This document shows positions 15,104 to 25,519 of a stretch of 64,000 nt of DNA, piece by piece. The position numbers were made by a program, and so were the translations under genes. Source of the stretch: Granulosicoccaceae sp. 1_MG-2023 (lineage in GTDB: Bacteria > Pseudomonadota > Gammaproteobacteria > Granulosicoccales > Granulosicoccaceae); contig JAUOPI010000005.1 of NCBI GenBank assembly GCA_030546905.1, positions 113,356 through 177,355 of the forward strand, given 5' to 3'. Numbering within the stretch: the first letter of the stretch is position 1; each line of letters begins with the position of its first letter. The notes beneath the pieces were generated by a model that worked only from the letters and a program-made list of their open reading frames with translations, made no database searches and had not been told where the DNA came from.

Positions 15104-15709
15104 ATGGAATTACAAGTCAACGGTTCCGGCGCTGCTGTCAGCGTATCTGATGAAGTGTTCGGTCGTGAGCCGAACGAAACTCTGGTTCATCAGGTTGTAG
15201 TTGCCTATCTGGCAGCCGGCCGCCAGGGTACATCTGCACAGAAAACCCGCAGTGAAGTGCGTGGCGGTGGTATCAAGCCGTGGCGTCAAAAGGGCACAGG
15301 TCGCGCCCGCGCCGGTACTTCACGCAGCCCGATCTGGCGTGCAGGTGGTATTACGTTCGCGTCCAAAACACGTTCTTACGACCAGAAGGTCAACAAGAAA
15401 ATGTACCGCGGTGCGATCAAAGTGATTCTGTCCGAGCTGGTTCGCAGCGAGCGTCTGGTAGTAGTCGATGCGATCGACGTTGCTGAGCCGCGCACCAAGC
15501 TGCTCAAAGAACAGCTGGCCGGGCTGGGTGTTGAGAGCGTCACCATCGTTGCTGAGGACGTGTCCGAGAATCTTTACCTTGCAAGCCGCAATCTGCCGTT
15601 CGTGGATGTGCTGGATGTTGAAGGTATCAACCCCGTTTCTCTGATCGAGCGCGAGAAACTGGTTGTCACTTCTTCTGCGCTCAAGAAGATCGAGGAGCGA
15701 TTCGCATGA
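15104..15709 (+). CDS. rplD: 50S ribosomal protein L4
   Basis: L4 lines the exit tunnel and in E. coli represses the S10 operon at both transcription and translation. The chosen ATG at 15104 gives 201 residues (MELQVNGSG...), the E. coli length; an in-frame codon at 15092 inside rplC would add four residues and is unlikely. The block [18 protein letters not shown] and [22 protein letters not shown] segment are typical. Its stop overlaps the rplW start (ATGA). Confidence 0.97.
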   Translation: MELQVNGSGAAVSVSDEVFGREPNETLVHQVVVAYLAAGRQGTSAQKTRSEVRGGGIKPWRQKGTGRARAGTSRSPIWRAGGITFASKTRSYDQKVNKKMYRGAIKVILSELVRSERLVVVDAIDVAEPRTKLLKEQLAGLGVESVTIVAEDVSENLYLASRNLPFVDVLDVEGINPVSLIEREKLVVTSSALKKIEERFA

Positions 15710-16005
15710 ATGAGAACCGCATGTATAAGGTTCTGCTCTCTCCGCACATCTCTGAGAAAGCGGCAATGGCTGCTGAGCAGGGTTCGCACACGTTTCGTGT
15801 GGCTAAGGATGCGAGCAAGCTTGAAGTGAAAAAAGCTGTCGAAAAGCTTTTTTCCGTCACGGTCCAGTCCGTGCGCATTCAGAATGTAAAAGGCAAAACC
15901 AAACGCTTTGGTGCTGTCTTCGGTAAACAGTCCGATTGGAAAAAGGCTGTTGTCCGTTTGAAAGATGGCGATGATATTGATTTCGCCGGGATGGAAGGTA
16001 AGTAA
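15706..16005 (+). CDS. rplW: 50S ribosomal protein L23
   Basis: L23 lies at the tunnel exit and is the docking site for trigger factor and the signal recognition particle. The 99-residue product contains [10 protein letters not shown] at its N-terminus and the [14 protein letters not shown] loop. The start codon overlaps the rplD stop in an ATGA, indicating translational coupling, and rplB begins two bases after its stop. Confidence 0.96.
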   Translation: MNENRMYKVLLSPHISEKAAMAAEQGSHTFRVAKDASKLEVKKAVEKLFSVTVQSVRIQNVKGKTKRFGAVFGKQSDWKKAVVRLKDGDDIDFAGMEGK

Positions 16006-16007
16006 TC

Positions 16008-16835
16008 ATGGCTCTGTTGAAAACAAAACCAACTTCTCCTGGCCGCCGCTTTCAGGTTCGCGTAGTTGACACATCTGTCAGCGAATCCAAGCCGCACCAT
16101 GCGCTGGTTGAGAAGCTTAGTAAAACAGGTGGTCGTAACTCGAAAGGTCGCATCACAACCCGTCATAAGGGTGGTGGTCACAAGCGTCGCTATCGCGTTA
16201 TTGACTTCAAACGCAATAAAGACGGTGTGCCGGCGAAAGTCGAAAGCATCCAGTACGATCCGAACCGTAGTGCCAACATTGCATTGTTGCTCTATGCAGA
16301 CGGTGAGCGTCGCTACGTCATCGCCAGCAAAGGCATGACTGTAGGCCAGGCTGTAATGAGCGGTCGCGAAGCGCCGATCAAAGCCGGTAACACACTGCCG
16401 CTGTCGAACATTCCGGTCGGTACCACGGTTCACTGCATCGAGCTCAAGCCCGGTAAAGGCGCGCAAATCGCCCGCAGTGCAGGCGCTTCCGTACAGTTGG
16501 TTGCCCGCGAAGGTTCACACGCAACCCTGCGTTTGCGTTCCGGTGAAATGCGCAAGGTGCCGGCAGAATGCCGCGCCACAGTCGGTGAGGTCGGTAACGG
16601 CGAACACTCACTGCGCAAACTCGGTAAAGCCGGTGCACAGCGCTGGCGCGGTGTCCGCCCGACGGTTCGCGGCGTTGCCATGAACCCGGTTGATCACCCG
16701 CACGGTGGTGGTGAAGGTCGTACTTCAGGCGGTCGTCACCCGGTTAGTCCGTGGGGTACACCGACGAAGGGTTATAAAACTCGTTCTAACAAGCGCACCG
16801 ACGGCATGATTGTCCGTCGTCGCAATAAGAAGTAA
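16008..16835 (+). CDS. rplB: 50S ribosomal protein L2
   Basis: L2 is a large rRNA-binding protein needed for subunit joining and peptidyl transfer. The 275-residue product (273 in E. coli) has the invariant [13 protein letters not shown] block near residue 230, including the histidine important for function, and the basic C-terminus [19 protein letters not shown]. The gene lies in the expected place between rplW and rpsS. Confidence 0.98.
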   Translation: MALLKTKPTSPGRRFQVRVVDTSVSESKPHHALVEKLSKTGGRNSKGRITTRHKGGGHKRRYRVIDFKRNKDGVPAKVESIQYDPNRSANIALLLYADGERRYVIASKGMTVGQAVMSGREAPIKAGNTLPLSNIPVGTTVHCIELKPGKGAQIARSAGASVQLVAREGSHATLRLRSGEMRKVPAECRATVGEVGNGEHSLRKLGKAGAQRWRGVRPTVRGVAMNPVDHPHGGGEGRTSGGRHPVSPWGTPTKGYKTRSNKRTDGMIVRRRNKK

Positions 16836-16850
16836 GTGAGGTTCTGACAA

Positions 16851-17123
16851 ATGCCACGTTCACTTAAGAAAGGTCCATTCGTCGACCATCACTTGGTTAA
16901 GAAGGTCGAGGAAGCTCGCGCAGCAAACAGCAAGCGCCCGATCAAGACCTGGTCACGTCGTTCAATGATTCTGCCGGATATGGTCGGTCTGACAATCGCT
17001 GTGCATAACGGCCGTCAGCACGTACCGGTTCTCGTCAGCGAGAACATGGTCGGCCACAAACTCGGTGAGTTCGCTCTGACCCGTACGTACAAGGGTCATG
17101 TGGCGGATAAGAAATCACGGTAA
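16851..17123 (+). CDS. rpsS: 30S ribosomal protein S19
   Basis: S19 is a 30S head protein that forms a bridge with the large subunit. The 90-residue product begins [15 protein letters not shown] and has the family block [22 protein letters not shown]. It starts 15 bases after rplB, with a GTGAGG ribosome-binding sequence, and rplV follows after 12 bases. Confidence 0.97.
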   Translation: MPRSLKKGPFVDHHLVKKVEEARAANSKRPIKTWSRRSMILPDMVGLTIAVHNGRQHVPVLVSENMVGHKLGEFALTRTYKGHVADKKSR

Positions 17124-17135
17124 GGCGACACGACA

Positions 17136-17468
17136 ATGCGTACACAATCAACATTGAAACATGCACGGATCTCTGCGCAAAAGGCTCGCCTTGTAGCAGA
17201 CCAGATCCGCGGGAAGCGCGTCGAACAGGCGCTCGAGATCGTTGAGTTCAGCAACAAGAAAGCCGGTGTTCTGATCAAGAAAGTACTTGATTCGGCCATC
17301 GCTAACGCCGAACACAACGAAGGTGCTGATATTGACGAGCTGAAAGTTGCTGCAATCACGGTAGACGAGGCAGCCACAATGAAGCGCATGCGTGCGCGGG
17401 CTAAAGGACGCGGTAACCGCATCCTCAAGCGCACCAGTCATATCACCGTAGTAGTAGCAGACGAATAA
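17136..17468 (+). CDS. rplV: 50S ribosomal protein L22
   Basis: L22 has a long beta-hairpin that lines the nascent-chain tunnel near the macrolide site. The 110-residue product has the E. coli length, with the [18 protein letters not shown] region and the hairpin segment [21 protein letters not shown], with no visible change at known macrolide-resistance positions. It lies between rpsS and rpsC with short spacers. Confidence 0.97.
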   Translation: MRTQSTLKHARISAQKARLVADQIRGKRVEQALEIVEFSNKKAGVLIKKVLDSAIANAEHNEGADIDELKVAAITVDEAATMKRMRARAKGRGNRILKRTSHITVVVADE

Positions 17469-17482
17469 GTTAAGGTATCGAC

Positions 17483-18175
17483 ATGGGACAAAAGGTTCAT
17501 CCGATTGGCATCAGACTTGGAATCTCCGCGGAGTGGAATTCCACCTGGTACGCTGGAAACGCTGACTACGCGAATTTCCTCAACGAGGACATAAAGGTTC
17601 GCGAGTTCCTGAAAGAGAAACTTTCTCATGCGTCTGTAAGCCGCATCGAAATTTCCCGTCCGGCCCGGGCTGTCGTGATCACCATTCACACCGCGCGTCC
17701 CGGAATCGTTATCGGCAAGAAGGGTGAGGACGTTGAGCGTCTGCGCACCCAGATCGCCCCGATGCTCGGCATGCCGGTCAGCAGCGTAAAGATCAACATT
17801 GCGGAAATCCGTAAGCCTGAACTGGACGCAACACTGATCGCCGAAGGCGTAGCACAACAGCTGGAGCGTCGTGTTATGTTCCGCCGCGCTATGAAGCGCG
17901 TGCTGACTAACACCATGCGCCTCGGCGCACAGGGCGTGAAGATCTCGGTCTCCGGCCGTCTGAACGGCGCTGAAATCGCTCGTCGCGAGTGGTATCACGA
18001 CGGTCGCGTGCCGCTTCATACACTGCGTGCTGACATCGACTACGGTACCGCCGAAGCCAATACCACTTACGGCATCATCGGTATCAAAGTTTGGGTCTGC
18101 AACGGCGAAGTTTTCGATCTCGAGCAGAAGCGCGAGCAAAACGAAAAGAAAGCCGCCCAGGCTAACAACAAGTAA
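17483..18175 (+). CDS. rpsC: 30S ribosomal protein S3
   Basis: S3 lies at the mRNA entry site and helps unwind mRNA. The 230-residue product starts [14 protein letters not shown] and contains a KH RNA-binding domain with the loop [13 protein letters not shown] (GKKG is the GxxG motif). It ends in a charged tail rich in lysine and alanine. Its neighbours rplV and rplP are 14 and 12 bases away. Confidence 0.97.
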   Translation: MGQKVHPIGIRLGISAEWNSTWYAGNADYANFLNEDIKVREFLKEKLSHASVSRIEISRPARAVVITIHTARPGIVIGKKGEDVERLRTQIAPMLGMPVSSVKINIAEIRKPELDATLIAEGVAQQLERRVMFRRAMKRVLTNTMRLGAQGVKISVSGRLNGAEIARREWYHDGRVPLHTLRADIDYGTAEANTTYGIIGIKVWVCNGEVFDLEQKREQNEKKAAQANNK

Positions 18176-18187
18176 GGTTTTCAGAGA

Positions 18188-18601
18188 ATGTTACAGCCAA
18201 AACGTACTAAATTCCGCAAGCAGCAGAAATCCAGGAATCGTGGGCTTGCGCAGAACGGAAACCGTGTCAGTTTCGGTGAGTTCGGTCTGAAAGCCACAGA
18301 GCGCGGTCAGATCACCGCACGCCAGATTGAAGCTGCACGTCGTGCCATGACCCGTCACATCAAACGTGGCGGTAAAATCTGGATTCGTATCTTTCCCGAT
18401 ACGCCGATCACCAAGAAGCCGATCGAAGTTCGTATGGGTAAGGGTAAAGGTAACGTTGAGTACTGGGTGGCCAAGATCCAGCCCGGCAAAGTGCTCTACG
18501 AAATGGAAGGCGTCGGTGAGGACATCGCGCGCGAAGCGTTCAAGCTCGCCGCTGCGAAACTGCCGATCGCAACGAAATTTGTTAATCGGACGGTGATGTG
18601 A
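18188..18601 (+). CDS. rplP: 50S ribosomal protein L16
   Basis: L16 contacts the A-site tRNA elbow and completes the peptidyl-transferase centre. The 137-residue product has the typical start [14 protein letters not shown] and the block [23 protein letters not shown]. Arg81, hydroxylated in E. coli, falls in the MGKGKG neighbourhood, but no modification can be read from DNA. The stop TGA shares its last base with the rpmC start. Confidence 0.96.
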   Translation: MLQPKRTKFRKQQKSRNRGLAQNGNRVSFGEFGLKATERGQITARQIEAARRAMTRHIKRGGKIWIRIFPDTPITKKPIEVRMGKGKGNVEYWVAKIQPGKVLYEMEGVGEDIAREAFKLAAAKLPIATKFVNRTVM

Positions 18602-18804
18602 TGAAGACGACTGAACTCCGCCAGAAAAGTGTAGCTGAGCTCAACACCGAGCTTACATCGCTGTTGAAAGAGCAGTTCAATCTGCGCATGCAGCGTGGAT
18701 CAGGTCAGGACGTAAAGCCGCACCTGTTTAAAGCCAATCGCAAGAACATTGCGCGTGTTAACACGCTCATTGCAGAAAAAAGCAAAGCAGGTGAGAGCAA
18801 ATGA
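18601..18804 (+). CDS. rpmC: 50S ribosomal protein L29
   Basis: L29 is a small helical protein at the tunnel exit. The ATG at 18601 gives 67 residues ([20 protein letters not shown]...), and the alternative GTG at 18598 would add only one residue. The [12 protein letters not shown] segment is typical. The start overlaps the rplP stop and the stop overlaps the rpsQ start (ATGA), so three genes are likely to be translationally coupled. Confidence 0.95.
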   Translation: MKTTELRQKSVAELNTELTSLLKEQFNLRMQRGSGQDVKPHLFKANRKNIARVNTLIAEKSKAGESK

Positions 18805-19064
18805 CCGAGCAAACTAAACTCCAGCGCACTGAAATCGGTCGCGTAGTGAGCAACAAAATGGATAAGTCCGCGACGGTTCTGGTTGAACGTAAAGTACGTC
18901 ACCCGGTGTACGGAAAGTTCATCAGTCGCTCCAAAAAGTACCGCGTCCATGACGAGAATAACGCTCTGTCTATCGGCGACGTAGTACAGATTAAAGAGTG
19001 TCGTCCGCTGTCCAAGACTAAATCCTGGACACTTGACGTCGTGATTGAAGCGGCTTCCAAGTAA
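18801..19064 (+). CDS. rpsQ: 30S ribosomal protein S17
   Basis: S17 is an early-binding 30S protein with an OB-fold. The 87-residue product contains [31 protein letters not shown] sequence, the strongest family signature, followed by [10 protein letters not shown]. It is the last gene of the S10 group. rplN starts 34 bases downstream, and no clear terminator or promoter separates them. Confidence 0.97.
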   Translation: MTEQTKLQRTEIGRVVSNKMDKSATVLVERKVRHPVYGKFISRSKKYRVHDENNALSIGDVVQIKECRPLSKTKSWTLDVVIEAASK

Positions 19065-19098
19065 GTCACCGCTCGGTAATATTTAGCAGGTTCTGATC

Positions 19099-19467
19099 AT
19101 GATTCAGATGCAAACAGTTCTTAATGCCGCTGACAACAGTGGCGCGCGCAAGGTCCAGTGCATCAAAGTACTGGGCGGTTCCAAGCGCCGCTACGCACGT
19201 GTAGGCGACATTATCAAGGTCAGCGTCAAAGACGCTATCCCACGCGGCAAGGTAAAGAAAGGCGAAGTTTACAACGCGGTCGTTGTGCGTACACGTAAAG
19301 GTGTTCGTCGTCCGGATGGTTCGACTATCCGTTTCGACCAGAATGCAGCGGTCATTCTCAATGGCAAGCTGGAGCCGATCGGTACTCGTATTTTTGGTCC
19401 GGTTACCCGCGAACTGCGTTCCGAGCGATTTATGAAAATCATCTCGCTCGCGCCCGAAGTTTTATAA
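19099..19467 (+). CDS. rplN: 50S ribosomal protein L14
   Basis: L14 binds 23S rRNA at an intersubunit bridge and is the usual first gene of the spc group. The 122-residue product begins [27 protein letters not shown] and ends [11 protein letters not shown], both typical. rplX follows after 11 bases. The 34-base gap in front shows no convincing promoter, so transcription probably continues from the S10 group. Confidence 0.98.
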   Translation: MIQMQTVLNAADNSGARKVQCIKVLGGSKRRYARVGDIIKVSVKDAIPRGKVKKGEVYNAVVVRTRKGVRRPDGSTIRFDQNAAVILNGKLEPIGTRIFGPVTRELRSERFMKIISLAPEVL

Positions 19468-19478
19468 GGTACAGCACT

Positions 19479-19796
19479 ATGCGCAAACTCAAGAAGGGCG
19501 ATGAAGTCATCATCATCGCCGGCAAAGACAAAGGGCGCCGGGGCACCATCGAGCAGATGCTGCCGAACGAGCGTGTGATCGTCGCAAACGCCAACATGGT
19601 TAAAAAGCACACCAAAGGTAACCCCATGCTGGGTACGCCGGGTGGCATTGTCGAGAAAGAAGCACCGCTTCACATCTCCAATGTTGCAATTTTTAATCCG
19701 GCTACAAGCAAAGCCGACCGTGTTGGAATCAAAACACTTGAAGACGGTACGAAAGTACGTGTTTTCAAATCCAACAACGAAACAGTTGGCGGGTAA
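19479..19796 (+). CDS. rplX: 50S ribosomal protein L24
   Basis: L24 starts assembly of the large subunit. The 105-residue product has the KOW motif in [20 protein letters not shown] and the block [20 protein letters not shown] (here [18 protein letters not shown]). It lies between rplN and rplE with spacers of 11 and 6 bases. Confidence 0.97.
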   Translation: MRKLKKGDEVIIIAGKDKGRRGTIEQMLPNERVIVANANMVKKHTKGNPMLGTPGGIVEKEAPLHISNVAIFNPATSKADRVGIKTLEDGTKVRVFKSNNETVGG

Positions 19797-19802
19797 TTCG
19801 TT

Positions 19803-20357
19803 ATGGCGCGTTTGAAAGATTTTTACCAAGAGAACGTCGTTCCTCAATTGATGGAAGAGTTCTCCTACAAGAGTGTGATGGAAGTTCCGCGTCTCGAGAA
19901 GATTACGCTGAACATCGGTCTGGGCGAGGCTGTCAGCGACAAGAAAGTCGTTGAGCATGCGGTTGCCGATCTGACTGCCATCTCTGGACAGAAGCCGGTT
20001 GTTACCCTGGCGCGTAAGTCCATCGCAGGTTTCAAAATCCGCGACGGCTGGCCCATCGGCTGTAAAGTGACACTTCGTCGCGAACGGATGTATGAATTTC
20101 TTGACCGACTGGTTACAATCGCCATCCCGCGTATTCGTGACTTCCGTGGTCTGAACCCGAAATCATTCGATGGACGCGGTAACTACAGCATCGGCGTTAA
20201 AGAACAGATCATCTTCCCGGAAGTTGATTACGACAAAATCGACGCCGTGCGTGGTATGGACATCACGTTCACCACCAGCGCGAAAAGCGATGCCGAGGCG
20301 AAAGCCCTGCTGGAGAAGTTCAACCTCCCGCTGAAAAAAGCAAAAGGTGCTAACTAA
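19803..20357 (+). CDS. rplE: 50S ribosomal protein L5
   Basis: L5 binds 5S rRNA and contacts the P-site tRNA. The 184-residue product (179 in E. coli) has the family blocks [36 protein letters not shown] and [19 protein letters not shown]. The stop TAA overlaps the ATG of rpsN by one base (TAATG), a sign of translational coupling. Confidence 0.97.
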   Translation: MARLKDFYQENVVPQLMEEFSYKSVMEVPRLEKITLNIGLGEAVSDKKVVEHAVADLTAISGQKPVVTLARKSIAGFKIRDGWPIGCKVTLRRERMYEFLDRLVTIAIPRIRDFRGLNPKSFDGRGNYSIGVKEQIIFPEVDYDKIDAVRGMDITFTTSAKSDAEAKALLEKFNLPLKKAKGAN

Positions 20358-20662
20358 TGGCTAAGAAATCCATGATTGCCCGCGAAGCAAAGCGTGCGAA
20401 ACAGGTCGAGCGTCTTCACGCGAAGCGCCTTGAGCTGAAAAAAATCATCGCCGATCCGAATGTGGACTTCGACGAAAAAATGGAAGCGGTCAAAAAGCTC
20501 TCTACGCTGCCGCGCGATTCCGCAAAGGTTCGTCAGCGTAATCGTTGCCGTATTACTGGTCGCCCGCACGGCTATTACCGCAAGTTTGGTCTGAGCCGGA
20601 TCAAACTGCGTGAAGCTGCCATGCGTGGTGACGTCCCGGGTCTGTCAAAAGCGTCCTGGTAA
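20357..20662 (+). CDS. rpsN: 30S ribosomal protein S14
   Basis: S14 is a 30S head protein. The 101-residue product is of the long, zinc-free type found in most proteobacteria: only a single cysteine is present in the [21 protein letters not shown] segment, where the zinc type has two CxxC pairs. Its start overlaps the end of rplE. Confidence 0.97.
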   Translation: MAKKSMIAREAKRAKQVERLHAKRLELKKIIADPNVDFDEKMEAVKKLSTLPRDSAKVRQRNRCRITGRPHGYYRKFGLSRIKLREAAMRGDVPGLSKASW

Positions 20663-20687
20663 GTTGGATAGTTAGGAATTTTTAGTT

Positions 20688-21083
20688 ATGAGTATGTCAG
20701 ATCCCATTGCTGATATGTTGACCCGCATCCGTAACGGTCAAACAGCAAATCTCGCATCAGTGTCAATGCCGACCTCAAAGGTAAAGGTGGCGATTGCGAA
20801 CGTCTTGAAAGAAGAAGGTTACATTGCCGACTTCACCGAAGCCGGCGAAGGTGCAAGCGCTGAGCTGAGCATTACGTTGAAGTACTTCGAAGGACGTCCG
20901 GTAATCGATCGCATCGATCGCGTGAGCAAGCCGGGTCTGCGTATTTACAAAGGCGCAAAAGAAATTCCCCAGGTCCTCGGTGGCCTCGGTATCTCGATCG
21001 TCTCTACCTCACGCGGTGTGATGACTGGCCAGAAAGCCAGTGCACTGGGTGAAGGTGGCGAGATTCTCTGCGCTGTTTGCTAA
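20688..21083 (+). CDS. rpsH: 30S ribosomal protein S8
   Basis: S8 binds helix 21 of 16S rRNA and in E. coli represses the spc operon by binding the rplE mRNA. The 131-residue product starts [18 protein letters not shown] and ends in GEILCAVC, the usual form of the conserved GG-x-hydrophobic C-terminus. rplF starts 11 bases after its stop. Confidence 0.97.
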   Translation: MSMSDPIADMLTRIRNGQTANLASVSMPTSKVKVAIANVLKEEGYIADFTEAGEGASAELSITLKYFEGRPVIDRIDRVSKPGLRIYKGAKEIPQVLGGLGISIVSTSRGVMTGQKASALGEGGEILCAVC

Positions 21084-21094
21084 GGAGTTTTGCA

Positions 21095-21628
21095 ATGTCT
21101 CGTGTTGCTAAGAAGCCGGTTGCTCTCCCGAAAGGTGTAGAGGTCACTATCTCCGGTCAGACTGTAAAAGCCAAAGGCAAGAGCGGCGCATCAGAGATGG
21201 TGTTGCATAAAGATGTGACCATCTCAGAAGAGAATGGCGAGTTGCTTCTTGCCCCGAAATCAAATTCTTCATACGCGGTGATGATGACTGGTACCATGCG
21301 TGCCCTGGTCAACAACCTGATCACCGGTGTGAGCACAGGTTTCGAACGTAAACTGGAGCTGCGTGGGGTTGGTTACCGCGCCCAGGCACAGGGCAAAAAC
21401 CTGAACCTGACACTGGGTTTTTCACACCCGGTCGTTCATGAAATGCCCGAAGGCGTCACGGTGGAAACACCGAGCCAAACTGAAATTGTTATCAAAGGTT
21501 CTGATAAACAACTTCTCGGTCAGGTCGCAGCGGATATCCGCGCGTACCGTCCGCCTGAGCCTTACAAAGGCAAAGGTGTTCGCTATGTCGGCGAGCATGT
21601 TGTTATCAAAGAAGCCAAGAAGAAATAA
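21095..21628 (+). CDS. rplF: 50S ribosomal protein L6
   Basis: L6 binds near the sarcin-ricin loop. The ATG at 21095, behind an AAGGAG ribosome-binding site, gives 177 residues ([19 protein letters not shown]), the E. coli length; the longer in-frame opening from 21077 overlaps rpsH and is rejected. The C-terminal signature [12 protein letters not shown] is present. Confidence 0.97.
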   Translation: MSRVAKKPVALPKGVEVTISGQTVKAKGKSGASEMVLHKDVTISEENGELLLAPKSNSSYAVMMTGTMRALVNNLITGVSTGFERKLELRGVGYRAQAQGKNLNLTLGFSHPVVHEMPEGVTVETPSQTEIVIKGSDKQLLGQVAADIRAYRPPEPYKGKGVRYVGEHVVIKEAKKK

Positions 21629-21648
21629 TCGGGGCAGGGGTCCGTAGC

Positions 21649-22002
21649 ATGAACAAGAAAGAAACCAGGCTCAGAAGAGCAAAGCGGGTCCGCGCGCACA
21701 TTCGTGAGCTCGGCGTTCCGCGTCTCACTGTGCATCGCACGCCTCGTCACATCTATGCACAGATTATCGACGCTACTGGTGGCAATGTTGTCGCCAGCGC
21801 GTCCAGTCAGAGCAAAGATCTGCGTGGCGAGCTGAATTATTCCGGTAACAGCGACGCGGCTGCCGCGGTAGGTGCTGCACTGGCGAAAAAAGCCGTTTCG
21901 GCGGGTATCACAAAAGTCGCTTTCGACCGCTCGGGTTTTAAGTACCACGGTCGTGTTAAGGCACTGGCTGATGCTGCGCGCGAAAACGGTCTGCAATTCT
22001 AA
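21649..22002 (+). CDS. rplR: 50S ribosomal protein L18
   Basis: L18 binds 5S rRNA. The 117-residue product equals the E. coli length and contains the arginine-rich N-terminus ([19 protein letters not shown]), the [14 protein letters not shown] block and the C-terminal [21 protein letters not shown] block. It lies between rplF and rpsE with spacers of 20 and 12 bases. Confidence 0.97.
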   Translation: MNKKETRLRRAKRVRAHIRELGVPRLTVHRTPRHIYAQIIDATGGNVVASASSQSKDLRGELNYSGNSDAAAAVGAALAKKAVSAGITKVAFDRSGFKYHGRVKALADAARENGLQF

Positions 22003-22014
22003 GGGTACAGAATT

Positions 22015-22521
22015 ATGTCAAATGTAGAAGCCGGGAACAGCAACGACGGCTACATCGAGAAACTGGTTGCCATCAATCGTGTGGCAAAAGTAGTCAAGGG
22101 TGGTCGCCAGTTCGGTTTTACTGCACTGACGGTCGTTGGTGACGGAAACGGAAAAGTGGGTTTCGGTTACGGCAAGGCCCGCGAAGTACCGCTTGCGATT
22201 CAAAAAGCCATGGAAAAAGCGCGTAAAAACATGCGCACTGTAAACCTCAATGACGGTACGCTGCAGTACCCGCTGAAGGGTTACCACGGTGCTGCTCGTG
22301 TTTACATGCAGCCGGCTTCCGAAGGTACCGGTATCATCGCCGGTGGTGCGATGCGTGCGGTTTTCGAAGCCGTTGGCGTGCGCAACGTACTGGCCAAGAT
22401 CATGGGCACCAACAACCCGATCAATGTGGTTCGCGCCACTGTCGAGGGGCTGACTTCCATGCAGTCTCCCGAGTCTGTTGCTGCCAAGCGCGGCAAGAGC
22501 GTTGAAGAGATCCGGGGGTAA
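22015..22521 (+). CDS. rpsE: 30S ribosomal protein S5
   Basis: S5 helps maintain accuracy and mRNA unwinding. The 168-residue product has the double-stranded-RNA-binding-like block [24 protein letters not shown] and [22 protein letters not shown]. The loop around KVVKGGR, where spectinomycin-resistance changes occur, is unaltered. It overlaps no neighbour but is followed by rpmD after five bases. Confidence 0.97.
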   Translation: MSNVEAGNSNDGYIEKLVAINRVAKVVKGGRQFGFTALTVVGDGNGKVGFGYGKAREVPLAIQKAMEKARKNMRTVNLNDGTLQYPLKGYHGAARVYMQPASEGTGIIAGGAMRAVFEAVGVRNVLAKIMGTNNPINVVRATVEGLTSMQSPESVAAKRGKSVEEIRG

Positions 22522-22526
22522 TTGAC

Positions 22527-22712
22527 GTGAGCGATAAGAAACTGAAGGTGACTCTGGTTAAGAGCACCAACGGACGTCTGAAAAACCACCAGGCCTGTGT
22601 TCGTGGTCTGGGAATCCGCCGTATGCACCATACTGTTGAAGTCATCGACACGCCGGAAAACCGGGGCATGATCAACAAGGTGTCTTACATGCTGCGAGTA
22701 GAAGAGGCCTGA
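22527..22712 (+). CDS. rpmD: 50S ribosomal protein L30
   Basis: L30 is a small large-subunit protein. The 61-residue product contains the signature [29 protein letters not shown] segment. The start codon is GTG, five bases after rpsE, and the GGGGG tract at the rpsE end may serve as its ribosome-binding site. rplO begins one base after its stop. Confidence 0.95.
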   Translation: MSDKKLKVTLVKSTNGRLKNHQACVRGLGIRRMHHTVEVIDTPENRGMINKVSYMLRVEEA

Positions 22713-22713
22713 G

Positions 22714-23148
22714 ATGTTTCTCAATACACTGAAGCCTGCTGAAGGCACTAAAAAGACCGCAAAACGCCGCGGTCGTGGTATCGGTTCCGGTCTGGGCAAG
22801 ACCGGCGGACGTGGTCACAAAGGCCAGAAGTCCCGCTCCGGTGGTTTCCATAAAGTCGGTTTTGAAGGCGGCCAGATGCCGATTCAACGCCGTCTGCCGA
22901 AATTCGGTTTCACCTCACGTATGGCTGCGCGTTACGCGGAAGTCCGTCTGAGCGAAATCGACAAAATGGAAGGCAACGAAGTCAGCCTGGAAAGCCTGCT
23001 GGCCGCTGGTATCGTGCCCGCGCAGACGCAAACCGTAAAAATCATCAAATCCGGTGAGCTTAGCAAAGCCGTAACCGTCAAAGGCGTTCGCGTCACAGCC
23101 GGTGCGAAAGAAGCTATTGCTGCTGCCGGTGGCTCTGTAGAGGAGTAA
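22714..23148 (+). CDS. rplO: 50S ribosomal protein L15
   Basis: L15 is a large-subunit assembly protein. The 144-residue product has the glycine-rich basic N-terminal extension ([24 protein letters not shown]) and the [15 protein letters not shown] block. It is followed three bases later by secY, the standard order of the spc operon. Confidence 0.97.
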   Translation: MFLNTLKPAEGTKKTAKRRGRGIGSGLGKTGGRGHKGQKSRSGGFHKVGFEGGQMPIQRRLPKFGFTSRMAARYAEVRLSEIDKMEGNEVSLESLLAAGIVPAQTQTVKIIKSGELSKAVTVKGVRVTAGAKEAIAAAGGSVEE

Positions 23149-23151
23149 TCA

Positions 23152-24495
23152 GTGAGCGCTTCTGCGGATGCTATGGCCGGTCTGGGTGGTTTAGGTAAGT
23201 CTACTGAACTGCGGCAGCGGATCTTTTTCGTACTGATTGCGATCGTCATCTTCCGTATCGGCGCTCATATCACCATTCCCGGGGTTGACCCTCGGGCAAT
23301 GGCGGCGTTGTTTGAGCAGGAGCGCGGCGGCATCCTGGACATGTTTAACATGTTCGGTGGCGGAGCGCTTTCGCGGATGTCGATCTTCGCCCTCGGCGTG
23401 ATGCCGTACATCTCAGCCTCGATCATCATGCAAATGATGACGCACGTGTTGCCGAGTCTGGAGCAGCTGCGTAAGGAAGGCGAGAGTGGACGTAAGAAGA
23501 TCACCAAGTACACACGTTACGGTACGTTGGTGCTGGCTTCCGTCCAGGCGGTTGGGGTAACGATCGCACTGCAGACTCAGTCTGCCGGCGGTATGCCTCT
23601 GGCGTTCTTCACCGGGCCCGCGTTTATTATGACCGGCGCGATCACTCTGGTTACCGGAACCCTGTTCCTGATGTGGCTGGGTGAGCAGGTGACCGAGCGC
23701 GGTATCGGTAACGGGATCTCGATCCTGATTTTCGCCGGTATTGTGGCAGGTTTGCCTGCTGCGATCGGTGGCACGCTCGAGCTGGTACGTACCGGACAGT
23801 TGGCAGCGCTGGTCGTGATTGTCCTGGCACTGCTGATCGTCGCGGTAACAGCGTTTGTTATCTTCGTGGAGAAGGGGCAGCGTCGCATCACGGTTAACTA
23901 CGCCAAGCGTCAGCAGGGTCGCAAGATGTATGCGGCACAGACGAGCCATCTGCCGCTCAAGCTGAACATGGCCGGTGTTATTCCGCCGATCTTCGCGTCC
24001 AGTATTATTTTGTTCCCGGCTACGCTTGGGGACTTTGCCGGCAGCGCGAGTAACGCCGGTTGGTTGCAGACCATCGTCAGTACATTACAACCCGGTCAGC
24101 CGGTGTATGTGCTGCTGTATGCGTCAGCGATTATTTTCTTCTGCTTTTTCTATACGGCGTTGGTCTTTAACGCTAAAGAGACGGCGGATAACCTGAAGCG
24201 CTCAGGCGCCTTCATTCCGGGTATCAGGCCCGGGGAAAAGACGGCCCAGTATATCGATGGCGTACTTACCCGACTGACTTTGTTCGGCGCGCTGTACATT
24301 ACTTTGGTCTGCCTACTTCCAGAATTCCTGATTTTGTGGTGGAATGTGCCGTTTTACTTCGGCGGCACTTCGTTGCTGATCATCGTGGTGGTCATCATGG
24401 ACTTCGTGGCTCAGGCCCAGGCCCATATGATGAGTCATCAGTACGACAGTCTCATGAAGAAAACCGCCCCGAAAGGGAAGAAACCCCGCAGCTGA
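23152..24495 (+). CDS. secY: Preprotein translocase subunit SecY
   Basis: SecY forms the protein-conducting channel in the inner membrane with SecE and SecG. The 447-residue product has ten hydrophobic segments, the plug-region sequence [36 protein letters not shown] and the cytoplasmic loop motif [33 protein letters not shown]. The start is GTG, three bases after rplO, behind AGGAG. It is co-transcribed with ribosomal genes as in most bacteria. Confidence 0.98.
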   Translation: MSASADAMAGLGGLGKSTELRQRIFFVLIAIVIFRIGAHITIPGVDPRAMAALFEQERGGILDMFNMFGGGALSRMSIFALGVMPYISASIIMQMMTHVLPSLEQLRKEGESGRKKITKYTRYGTLVLASVQAVGVTIALQTQSAGGMPLAFFTGPAFIMTGAITLVTGTLFLMWLGEQVTERGIGNGISILIFAGIVAGLPAAIGGTLELVRTGQLAALVVIVLALLIVAVTAFVIFVEKGQRRITVNYAKRQQGRKMYAAQTSHLPLKLNMAGVIPPIFASSIILFPATLGDFAGSASNAGWLQTIVSTLQPGQPVYVLLYASAIIFFCFFYTALVFNAKETADNLKRSGAFIPGIRPGEKTAQYIDGVLTRLTLFGALYITLVCLLPEFLILWWNVPFYFGGTSLLIIVVVIMDFVAQAQAHMMSHQYDSLMKKTAPKGKKPRS

Positions 24496-24534
24496 TCAGG
24501 CTGTGGGGTAGGTTGACTATTTAGGTTTATACAA

Positions 24535-24651
24535 ATGAAAGTCCGCGCATCCGTTAAGAAAATCTGCAGAAACTGCAAAATCGTTAAACGCAATGGTGTT
24601 GTTCGCGTGATCTGTTCTTCAGATCAGCGACACAAACAACGTCAAGGCTAA
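24535..24651 (+). CDS. rpmJ: 50S ribosomal protein L36
   Basis: L36 is the smallest large-subunit protein. The 38-residue reading frame starts [15 protein letters not shown] and ends QRHKQRQG. C11, C14, C27 and H32 form the zinc-binding set of the zinc-containing type. It lies 39 bases after secY and 79 bases before rpsM, the usual place between the spc and alpha groups. Confidence 0.97.
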   Translation: MKVRASVKKICRNCKIVKRNGVVRVICSSDQRHKQRQG

Positions 24652-24679
24652 TTTCTTTTAATCCTTTGTTTGAACAAAT

Positions 24680-24709
24680 CGATCATATCAAGTAATATGA
24701 TCGGCTTTT
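24680..24709 (+). terminator. Hairpin with T-run between rpmJ and rpsM
   Basis: A perfect stem (CGATCATAT with ATATGATCG, loop CAAGTA) is followed by CTTTTT, an intrinsic-terminator shape, though the stem is A/T-rich. The same bases contain a possible promoter: TTGAAC (24670-24675), 17 bases, TAATAT (24693-24698). The element therefore could end the spc transcript, start the alpha transcript, or both. Confidence 0.55.
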
Positions 24710-24730
24710 TACGTCTCGGGGAGACTCAGT

Positions 24731-25087
24731 ATGGCCCGCATCGCTGGCATTAATATACCGGTGCAAAAGCACACCTGGGTGGCGCTTACCTCTATTTATG
24801 GCATTGGAAAGACCAGAGCTTACGCTATCTGTAATGCGACGGGTGTTTCCCCTGACGTGAAGGTACGTGACCTCAGCGAAGCCGAGGTGGAAGAACTCCG
24901 TAACGAAGTCGGCAAGTACACAGTCGAAGGCGATCTGCGCCGTGATGTCTCTATGAGCATCAAGCGTTTGATGGACCTCGGTTGTTACCGCGGCATTCGT
25001 CATCGCCGGGGTCTGCCGCTTCGCGGACAGCGCACCAAAACTAACGCACGTACACGGAAAGGACCGCGTCGTCCTATCCGCAAGTAA
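24731..25087 (+). CDS. rpsM: 30S ribosomal protein S13
   Basis: S13 is a 30S head protein that bridges to the large subunit and contacts the P-site tRNA. The 118-residue product equals the E. coli length, starts [14 protein letters not shown] and has the C-terminal [21 protein letters not shown] block. It is the first gene of the alpha group. The ribosome-binding site is GGGGAGA. Confidence 0.97.
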   Translation: MARIAGINIPVQKHTWVALTSIYGIGKTRAYAICNATGVSPDVKVRDLSEAEVEELRNEVGKYTVEGDLRRDVSMSIKRLMDLGCYRGIRHRRGLPLRGQRTKTNARTRKGPRRPIRK

Positions 25088-25112
25088 TTGACTGATTGTT
25101 GAGTATCATTAA

Positions 25113-25496
25113 ATGGCTGGACCTAGCTCGAGTAAGAAATCGAAGCGCAGCGTTACCGACGGTATCGCGCACATTCACGCTTCTTTCAATAACACGATCG
25201 TGATGATCACAGATCGTCAGGGCAACGCATTGTCCTGGGCAACTGCCGGCGGATCCGGATTCCGCGGTTCACGTAAGAGCACTCCGTTTGCGGCACAGGT
25301 TGCTGCAGAACGTGCCGGTGAGGCAGCCAAGGAATACGGTCTGAAGAATCTTGACGTGAAAGTTAAGGGTCCTGGTCCGGGCCGTGATTCTGCCGTACGT
25401 TCCCTGAACAACGTTGGCTACAAAATCAACAGCATCATCGACGTGACGCCCATCCCCCACAATGGTTGCCGGCCCCCTAAGCGCCGCCGCGTCTAA
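25113..25496 (+). CDS. rpsK: 30S ribosomal protein S11
   Basis: S11 lies on the 30S platform near the E-site. The 127-residue product has the [20 protein letters not shown] block (one of the most conserved in the family), [15 protein letters not shown], and the C-terminus [14 protein letters not shown]. It is followed by rpsD after 23 bases. Confidence 0.98.
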   Translation: MAGPSSSKKSKRSVTDGIAHIHASFNNTIVMITDRQGNALSWATAGGSGFRGSRKSTPFAAQVAAERAGEAAKEYGLKNLDVKVKGPGPGRDSAVRSLNNVGYKINSIIDVTPIPHNGCRPPKRRRV

Positions 25497-25519
25497 TCAG
25501 AATTTAACGGAGACTTATT

